A stretch of DNA of 20,031 nucleotides from Collodictyon triciliatum (Eukaryota > CRuMs). The first letter of the stretch is position 1. Each line of letters opens with the position of its first letter. Location of the stretch: the NCBI GenBank assembly GCA_043381765.1, contig JBHJMP010000538.1, positions 1-20,031 of the forward strand, written 5' to 3'. Below, in pieces: positions 13,588-20,031 of the stretch. The notes beneath the pieces were generated by a model that was not told the origin of the DNA, made no database searches, and saw only the letters and a program-made list of their open reading frames with translations. Both the position numbers and the translations under genes were made by a program.

Positions 13588-15226
13588 GCCTCGTCCTCAA
13601 GCTACTCATACAGCACATCCTCGTCCTCGGGTTCGGGTTCCTCTTCCTCCTCGTCTTCCTCGTCCCGCTCGTCCTATTCGTACTCTGCCTCGTCGTCCTC
13701 AGACTCTGGAGCAAAGGCCGCACCAGACCAAGCAGACTCGGAGTCTGATCAGCCTCGACACCTGCCTCTACCCGAAGAGCCATTTCATAATCCGTCGAGT
13801 GTCGCTCACCCTCATGCGCAACACGCCCACCATGAAGAACAACATCACAAGCACTTTCAGCACAATCAAGCCCAGTTCCAGGGACAGTTCCAAGGGCAAA
13901 ACGGCCAGGCTCAATATCAGGCCCAATTCCAAGGCCAGAATGCACCGCGTCGTGATGTTCCCACCGACGGGACCAAGAAACTGGATGGAAACAGAGCACA
14001 ATTCAAGCGCACCTATGCTTCCCAAAATCATCAATCTTCCTCGTCCTCGTCTTCATCTTCCTCGTTCGACTTGAAGCCAAATACACCAGGTGAGACAGTA
14101 ACCCTGATTTCACCATCGCATATATTCTGGAGCCCGTCGGGAACTAGAATCCCTGACTATGGAAGAAATCATTCAATTCTATACCTGCATACCACATTTC
14201 AATATGTTTAAAATCGAAACATATTAGGTGAAAGTGGGGCTGTTGAGGTATAGCTATCCTATCCCATACACGAAATCTATATTACATAATTCGCAGTAAG
14301 GGAGATACAAACGAGGGCTTACAAGCCAAGTCGAAAGCCTCTCGACTTACCCAAATTGATAGGAAGAATAGGAAAATATTCACGCAACTTGATATAGGTG
14401 AATGGAGCTTTCTGCAATTTTAAATATGCAGCCTTCGGTGGGACTGTCGGTTTGTATTATAATATGAAAGATACAATCAGTATAGAGACGGAAAAGTGTC
14501 TCCAATAACGATGAACTTACATCAACATACACGAGAAGAGATCCCACCGTGATACACGTATAAAGTATTCTTCCTCTTCTTAGAAAAATGGCAGATCGAT
14601 GCTGTACAAACGAATGGATTTTACAAGTGCATAATTTCTCGGTAATCTACGTTCCAATTCATACACATTAGTTTCAAAGATAAAGGCTAGTTATCGAGGC
14701 AAACCAAATATATGTACTCACTTCCGTGTATATCAGGCCTCAGGGTCGTACGTATTTAGTTTTTAGCTCCTTTACGGCATCTTTCAAAGGAGTTGGAAAA
14801 TTGACACGTGTGGAGATATGGGTAGCGCTAATATCGCAACCTTTTAGCCCAATAATCATATTACATCCACAATGCTGCGAAACGAATGATGGATTGTAGT
14901 GATATGAATAACTATATTATAGGATGAACAAGGAATTGCGCTGGAGGGAGACACATACATCGTGCGTGGGGAAGAAGGTATGAAGGGGAAGGGGGAAAAA
15001 AGAAAAAGAAAAAGAGCGTAGTATCGCAACAGAATGGTTGCATAACCCCATTTATATATAATCGCGAGACACACATGCCGAAGTCCCTTCTCCCTTTTGT
15101 CTTCTCAAGTTTATCACAATGACCGCAAGCACGATTTAATATTTCTTCCGTTTACTCACAGTCAGCTCTACTACAAAATGGGACGGTCCAGTCTACAAGA
15201 TCGTCCTGGAGAGCAACGTTGATTAG
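13519..15226 (+). CDS. secreted Ser/Tyr/His/Gln-rich protein with unrecognised C-terminal domain
   Basis: Family not recognised. Exons: 13519-14089, 14228-14247, 14301-14397, 14432-14449, 14584-14626, 14737-14821, 14923-14977, 15162-15226. They total 954 bases in one frame (317 residues plus TAG). Residues 1-23 form a classical signal peptide (MRPS, then a Leu/Val/Ala core ending AAA), so secretion is likely. Residues 24-66 are almost pure Ser with Tyr and Gly, 97-112 are His-rich, and 117-140 are imperfect QAQFQGQ repeats. A second Ser block lies near 173-182. The C-terminal region of about 95 residues looks folded and beta-rich (WQIDAVQTNGFYKPQG, FTASFKGVGKLTRVEIW, YIVRGEE, WDGPVYKIVLES). 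The last four exons are strongly supported by open frames and phases. The three small ones at 14228, 14301 and 14432 are less sure; one intron between them would be only 34 bases. An extracellular matrix or slime component is possible but is inference. Confidence 0.72.
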
Positions 15227-15419
15227 CACACCCAGACACATATACATAAATCACCATCCTCTCAGGGAAACACAAGACGGACAACGCATCCCACTCGGTC
15301 TTTTTCGTAATGTCTTTATATGACCAATCCTGTGCATGGTTTGCACGGTCTTCATTTCGCTTACAAATGCCAAAGAAATACCCGAAGTTATATCCGACTC
15401 GAGGTCGTTTCCATCCCTA
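15227..15419. other. convergent intergenic region
   Basis: The secreted-protein stop (15224-15226) and the fusion-gene stop (15420-15422) face each other across 193 bases. I see no clear AATAAA for either gene; a TATAAA-like sequence on the minus strand near 15315-15322 is a weak candidate for the fusion gene. Confidence 0.6.
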
Positions 15420-18400
15420 TCAAAAAATCGACCGGCGCGAGCTCTGGGTGAGGCTTTCGTTGGGCGCGGCTATATGAGTCGGGAGGCAGATCTGCTTGCC
15501 TGCAACAAGTTCGTCGAGACCCTCGCCAGCGTACGAGACCAGCGGCGATACTTCACACATCCCAGCGGCCTCTTAATGAGGGTAATGGTTGTCAGATATG
15601 ACTGACGAACCACACATCACACATCACACATCACACATCACACATCACACATCACACCACATCAAATCAGGTCAAGATATCAGAGGGCAAACCATCCTCA
15701 ATCACAGCGCCTGCGCTGCGTAAGTAGGACATGTGCAGACGACACAAGGCTGCTCGTGCGGTGTCGGGGGAGTCCTTATTTTCGCCCCACGTTCGCTTCA
15801 CCGGCGCAAATTCCTCTTCTCGCTGGACCTGTGCGGTGTTTGAAATACTGTGATGGAATGGTGATACGACGGAGTGGCGGGTAAGTTGGGCGCACCATCA
15901 AGAGAGCAACTTTCTTCGCTAGTGCCGTGCAGTCAAGCGCAAACTTTACGAACCGATAGCCGTTGGGCTTCTGAGGAACGACTCGTTCGCCTTTCTCATT
16001 GCAGTACGGAATGATGCGCTTGGCGTAGTGATATCTGCCGTGATGCAGGATGTGTGTCGAGTGATGCGAAACGGGAGATGGGTGATGGGGCATGGGAAAT
16101 ATACGCAAGAGATTACTTTGGTTTGAAGTTTCGGACGACTTGGCTGAGAAAATGCTTTGTGTAGAACAAATTCAATATGTTTGCGGCATTGAAAGAAAGC
16201 TCTCCGTTTTCATCATGTTCAGCACAGGACTGTGTCATTGTAGCAGTAAGTTAGAATCATGGCCTTGGAGCTTGGGACATAGAGGGGGTGATGCATATAA
16301 TAATAGTAATAGTAATAATAATAATAATAAACAGAGAAGGAAAAAATATGTGACGATGTCTAGGCTACAACAGAGACGGTTCGCCATCGGTATTTTGTGC
16401 GACTGCACGAGTGCTATGCTTACTTTTGGGAGTTCGGTGTGTTCGACGTAGTCTATCTTGCCAGACCTTTTGCAGACGACACCGGCCGGCTCCATAGGGT
16501 CTGCCTGTTATTTGATGGAGTGGGCACGAAAAGTCAATCAACTCTAGTCAACCCCAGATTGAGAGAGGACCACAAAAGCCGCCGAAAGAAAAGACCAGAG
16601 AGTAATGAATTGTCAGCCATAGGCATCTATATACCTTATTTACCACTTTGTATCCAAAGTCTGCACGTGTGTCGATGCAGTATCCGATATAGAGAGGGTC
16701 TGCGACACGAACGAGAGCGTTGTCCACGGCATATACGAATATGTATTCGATGCCCTTCTGCTCCATCTTTTCGAGTACCTGAGCATCTTGCATAGCGGTG
16801 TAAAGACCACCGTGTCCGTCAGGAGCGCTGGCGACCTTCGTTAGCAATAAGGGCGTACTTGTTAAGTAATGCGCCATCTCCATTATTTTTTTTTTTTATG
16901 TTCTTGCCACTGACGTAGATAGAGTAGATGATTTACAAAGTGGTATTCTGTATAGAATAAAGGAAAAGAAAAAAGGAGAGCAGAGAAGAGCAGAGAAAAG
17001 AAGAGAAGAGAGAAGAGAGAAGAGAGAAGAGAGAAGAGAGAAGAGAGAAGAGAGAAGAGAGAAGAGAGAAGAGAGAAGAGAGAAGAGAGAAGAGAGAAGA
17101 ANNNNNNNNNNNNNNNNNNNNNNNNNNNNNNNNNNNNNNNNNNNNNNNNNNNNNNNNNNNNNNNNNNNNNNNNNNNNNNNNNNNNNNNNNNNNNNNNNNN
17201 NAGAAGAGAGAAGAGAGAAGAGAGAAGAGAGAAGAGAGAAGAGAGAGAAAGAGAAAGAGAAAGAGAAAGAGAAAGAGAAAGAGAAAGAGAAAGAGAAAGA
17301 GAAAGAGAAAGAGAAAGAGAAAGAGAAAGAGAAAGAGAAGAAACAAGTTTTTAAGGATGAAGGATTTAGATGCAAAGTACCTTGCAAGGCGTTTCCAGAA
17401 TGATTTTACCTTCAAAGTTCACACAAGGGAGATTTCTTTGTGCAAAGACTTCGAAACTGCGAGGAGGCAAGCCAAAGAATTCATTATTTTCGAGAAGATC
17501 CGTTACTGATAAAACCATGTCATGGCTGGTCATGATAAAGACCGGGATGCTAACTTCCTGAGCTGATAATGACAAACACAATCATATTCAGATCTTGAAA
17601 AAGGATGAACAAGTGAACACAATTTTAGTCTTGTATTGTCACGAGATGTGCTGTTAAGGGTTATGATTTTCTTCCCGAAGAATTATATAGATGCAAAATA
17701 ATAAAATAATAATAATAGTGTGGAATGAAAACGGGGTGATATGATATTGACCGGATTTTAGTTTGGTAGAGCTAGCTAATACCTGCAGGATTTGCCTTTC
17801 GACATAGTTCTGTTAATTTTGATATCCTTTCAAATTGTAGTTGGAAAAGTGTCTTATGTGATGGTAGTCCGATATCTGAATAAAATTTTTTTAAGTTGAT
17901 TTAGTTGAACATTGCAGAGCCATGACAAATTAAATAAATAAATAAATAGGTAAATAAATAAGTAAATAAACGGAATGGTTCGAGGGTATCACTACCGAGC
18001 ATTCCAATTGACATAGCTGCGCCCATTCTCCAGTACTAAGTGTGCAGTGACACACATACATCAAATATGTTATTGATGTAATTTCATTACTATTTCTTCA
18101 AATATATATATACAAAAATGCATTTTTTTGGGGGGTTGGGTTAATGGAGCAAATTACTAGGGGTATTATTAATTTATTATATCAAAGATAAACTGAATGA
18201 AAAGTAAGAAGGAGAGAAGGAAAGAGTCTCACTTGTCCTCCTGCAAATGCGACTACACCAACTTTCCCCGAGGTAAGGGCATCTAGACCTATCTTTGTCC
18301 ATCTTTCCCTTTGTTCTGCAGATAGTCCTTTGATGTGAGGAATGTCTTTAATTGGTTCCAAATCTTGAGGCTGGATCTCTCTCCCTTGTCCTAAAAGTGA

Positions 18401-19606
18401 GTTCGTTAGATCTTTATTTGTTTACTCCAGTAACTCTAGACATAAACAGGTGAATTATGCTTTAAAAACAACAACAACCAGCATTTATCCCTCTTTATTC
18501 GAATCAACACACTGGTATAAAAAATAAACAAACAAAAAACAAACAAAAAACAAACAAAAAACAAACAAAAAACAAACAAAAAACAAACAAAAANNNNNNN
18601 NNNNNNNNNNNNNNNNNNNNNNNNNNNNNNNNNNNNNNNNNNNNNNNNNNNNNNNNNNNNNNNNNNNNNNNNNNNNNNNNNNNNNNNNNNNNNAGAAAGA
18701 AAAAAGAAAGAAAAAAGAAAGAAAAAAGAAAGAAAAAAGAAAGAAAAAAGAAAGAAAAAAGAAAGAAAAAAGAAAGAAAAAAGAAAGAAAAAAAGAAAGA
18801 AAAAAAGAAAGAAAAAAGAAAGAAAGCAAGGAGGGGGCAGCAAGAGACAGAGGCACCTCGAGATCCTTCTCCAGACTCTCCTTCTCCTTTGTGGAGAGGC
18901 GGTCGAGGAAGCGAAAGACATGCTGCTGGTTGTGGATGGCAAACTTGGGATACTGCGCGCCAAGGACCTGCCTGCCAAGGGCGCCGCCCGGATGGAACTT
19001 GCCAAACTGCATGCGCGTGAAGCACTTGCGGACGGAGAGGGCGATGGCGAGGGCGTCGCCGAGGGCGAGGGTGGCGGTGGACGTGTTTGTGGGGGCGAGG
19101 TTGTGGGGGTCGGCCTCGTGCATGGCGCCGATGAGGAGGGCGACGTCGCTGGCGCGGGCGAGGGGCGAGTCGGGCAGCGCCGTGATGCAGCAGATGCGCG
19201 CGCCGATCAGCCGCAGCGGCCCGATGACGGCCAGCAGCTCGTCCGTGCGCCCGCTGTAGCTGATCGCAAGCACCACGTCGCGGCCCGTCAGCATGCCCAG
19301 GTCCCCGTGCGCAGCCTCCGTGGCGTGCGTGAAGAACGCCGGCGTCCCCGTCGAGGCCAGCGTCGCGGCAATCTTGCGTCCGACGTGCCCGCTCTTGCCG
19401 ATCCCCATCACAACCACGTGGCCCTGCCCGGCCCCCGCAGACGCAAGCAGCTCCACCGCCGCCTCGAAGCGCTCGTCCAGCCCCTCGCTCAGCCGCTCCA
19501 GCGTCGCTGCCTCCGACCGCAGCACCGCACGCCCAACCTCCACCGCGCTCAGCCCGCTGTACGGGCCCGGCTTCTCCCGGTCCTTCTCCTTCTCGTCCAG
19601 GCTCAT
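15420..19606 (-). CDS. fusion: SIS-domain arabinose-5-phosphate isomerase + UDP-N-acetylglucosamine pyrophosphorylase-like protein
   Basis: Predicted bifunctional sugar-phosphate protein. Exons in transcription order: 19606-18857, 18390-18233, 18035-17996, 17875-17783, 17562-17381, 16835-16635, 16504-16424, 16229-16117, 16034-15896, 15828-15693, 15571-15420. The first exon (250 residues) carries the whole isomerase module and, without a break, the first 30 or so residues of a UAP N-terminus. The remaining ten exons (1295 bases, about 430 residues) stay in frame to a TGA. The first junction does not match in phase (0 against 1) and about 25 expected UAP residues are missing. A small exon is probably hidden in the 18594-18693 gap, or the acceptor lies elsewhere. 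The start at 19606 is an ATG before a charged leader. The first exon is very GC-rich, the rest is not. Expected total is about 700 residues. Confidence 0.85.
15611..15655. repeat. (ACACATC)n minisatellite
   Basis: About six copies of a 7-base unit lie in the last intron (15572-15692) of the fusion gene, between the exons encoding SAGAVIED and MCEVSPL. Confidence 0.9.
16296..16330. repeat. (AAT/AGT)n trinucleotide repeat
   Basis: A short TAA/TAG trinucleotide run in the fusion-gene intron 16230-16423. It has no coding role. Confidence 0.85.
16976..17340. repeat. purine repeats (AGAGAAG)n and (GAGAAA)n with assembly gap
   Basis: Pure GA-type repeats flank a 100-base N block (17102-17201) and pass from an AGAGAAG unit into a GAGAAA unit near 17244. 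They fill the largest intron (16836-17380) of the minus-strand fusion gene, so the pre-mRNA carries a long pyrimidine (UUCUC) tract. Confidence 0.95.
17929..17970. repeat. (AAAT)n repeat
   Basis: A short tetranucleotide run in the fusion-gene intron between exons 18035-17996 and 17875-17783. Confidence 0.85.
18526..18825. repeat. (CAAACAAAAAA)n and (GAAAGAAAAAA)n with assembly gap
   Basis: The repeat left of the 100-base gap (18594-18693) is CAAA-type and the one to the right is GAAA-type. The gap therefore hides the junction of two different arrays and possibly unique sequence. It lies in the intron between the isomerase exon and the main pyrophosphorylase exons. Confidence 0.95.
18959..19606 (-). 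other. KdsD/KpsF/GutQ-type SIS module (arabinose-5-phosphate isomerase)
   Basis: This family interconverts ribulose-5-phosphate and arabinose-5-phosphate, the first step of Kdo synthesis in bacteria and plants. Seen here: [10 protein letters not shown] (about residues 64-73), [50 protein letters not shown] and FHPGGALG. From memory the catalytic residues of E. coli KdsD are K59, E111, E152 and H193. The equivalents here are K71, E123, E164 and H205, a constant offset of 12, so activity is plausible. The two CBS domains that usually follow are absent and UAP sequence takes their place. Bacterial SIS-only isomerases are known. Confidence 0.88.
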
Positions 19607-19925
19607 CCTCGTGCTGCAGGCGGCTGCTTCTCTGTCTGACTTGGTCCTTCTCTTTTTATTTTTTTATTTTTATTTTGTGTGTTTCGATAAGTTTTTTTTT
19701 TTTTGATTTATAATGAATCAGGGGGCGCGTGTGGTGTGTGTACGTGCCAGATGATTATGATTATTGCTATTTTCATTCTTGTGTGTCTATTTTCTCTGAT
19801 TCATTTTTTTTTTCTTGGTGAAGTTTTGTTTGTGGATTCCGTTCATCCGAATGGTTGTTTATATATATACTCACACACATGCACACACAAATGAAAGGAA
19901 AAAAAAAAAGGAAAAAAAAAAAGAG

Positions 19926-19977
<52 letters not shown>

Positions 19978-20031
19978 AAAAAAAAAAAGGAAAAAAAAAA
20001 AGGAAATAGGAACTATCTGTTCGACGGTTAC
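19607..20031. other. 5' flank of the fusion gene with poly(A)-rich repeats
   Basis: Upstream of the fusion start the sequence falls abruptly from GC-rich to AT-rich. It holds a TG-rich stretch (about 19720-19750), a short CA run (about 19871-19888) and AAAAAAAAAGG-type repeats around a poly(A) core (about 19898-20004). No gene is supported. Confidence 0.7.

Larger units (their letters stand above)
15420..18958 (-). other. UAP1: UDP-N-acetylglucosamine pyrophosphorylase-like module
   Basis: UAP enzymes make UDP-GlcNAc from UTP and GlcNAc-1-phosphate. Matches in order: [12 protein letters not shown] (N-terminal region), [154 protein letters not shown], and the late motif [17 protein letters not shown]. 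The size fits the family. However, the small exon 18035-17996 gives [13 protein letters not shown] where the family has GTRxGxxxPKGMY, and PDGNGG is PDGHGG, so the usual activity is uncertain. Confidence 0.85.

Noticed and set aside
13430-14074. Other frames open on both strands across the Ser-rich gene
   Set aside because: Repetitive TCC/TCG/CAG codons keep all frames open. Only one frame has a signal peptide and continues into good downstream exons.
14090-14211. Read-through of the secreted protein past 14089 to a stop at 14209
   Set aside because: A good donor (GTGAGA) lies at 14090, and later exons in matching phase give a far better protein. The read-through remains a possible unspliced form.
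15336-15605. Open frame on the plus strand of about 89 codons that looks protein-like
   Set aside because: The opposite strand encodes the last exon of the pyrophosphorylase ([17 protein letters not shown]), a clear family motif, so the plus-strand frame is an antisense shadow.
18891-19706. Long plus-strand open frames over the GC-rich block
   Set aside because: They mirror the isomerase exon on the minus strand; high GC keeps the other frames open. Their translations are Arg/Ala/Gly-rich and match no motif.

Overview
This is eukaryotic nuclear DNA from an intron-rich protist. Coding exons are short, with GT..AG introns mostly of 35-550 bases. Non-coding DNA is AT-rich and full of simple repeats. 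A leucine-rich-repeat Roco protein, a GTP-type mitochondrial succinyl-CoA ligase and pyrimidine-loaded introns suggest a free-living amoeboid protist. A Physarum-like slime mould is my best guess, at low confidence; nothing here fixes the taxon. Four runs of N (7471-7570, 8237-8974, 17102-17201, 18594-18693) interrupt low-complexity DNA.

Four genes could be rebuilt exon by exon, each staying in frame across nearly all its splice junctions. (1) Minus strand, 7976 down to 485: a Roco protein of about 1501 residues from 19 exons. It has an acidic N-terminus, a long LRR array, Roc GTPase, COR, a Pro/Ser linker and a C-terminal PH domain. (2) Plus strand, about 9636-13216: the beta subunit of GDP-forming succinyl-CoA ligase (SUCLG2-like), about 431 residues from 15 exons. 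(3) Plus strand, 13519-15226: a secreted Ser/Tyr-, His- and Gln-rich protein with an unrecognised C-terminal domain, 8 exons, about 317 residues. (4) Minus strand, 19606 down to 15420: a fusion of a SIS-domain arabinose-5-phosphate isomerase (KdsD/KpsF-type, all four catalytic positions kept) with a UDP-N-acetylglucosamine pyrophosphorylase (UAP1-type).

Genes 1 and 2 are divergent and share an intergenic region of about 1.6 kb that includes the 738-base gap. Genes 3 and 4 are convergent with about 190 bases between their stops. Genes 2 and 3 are head-to-tail, 302 bases apart. The genes are not an operon and no shared pathway is implied, except inside the fusion, where two sugar-phosphate enzymes share one polypeptide.

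The most striking observations are these. The isomerase-pyrophosphorylase fusion is new to me, and its isomerase exon is far more GC-rich than the rest of the gene. The nucleotide-binding signature of its pyrophosphorylase half is degenerate although the flanking sequence is well conserved. The Roco LRR array is encoded by phase-0 exons of 69 and 210 bases arranged in a higher-order pattern.
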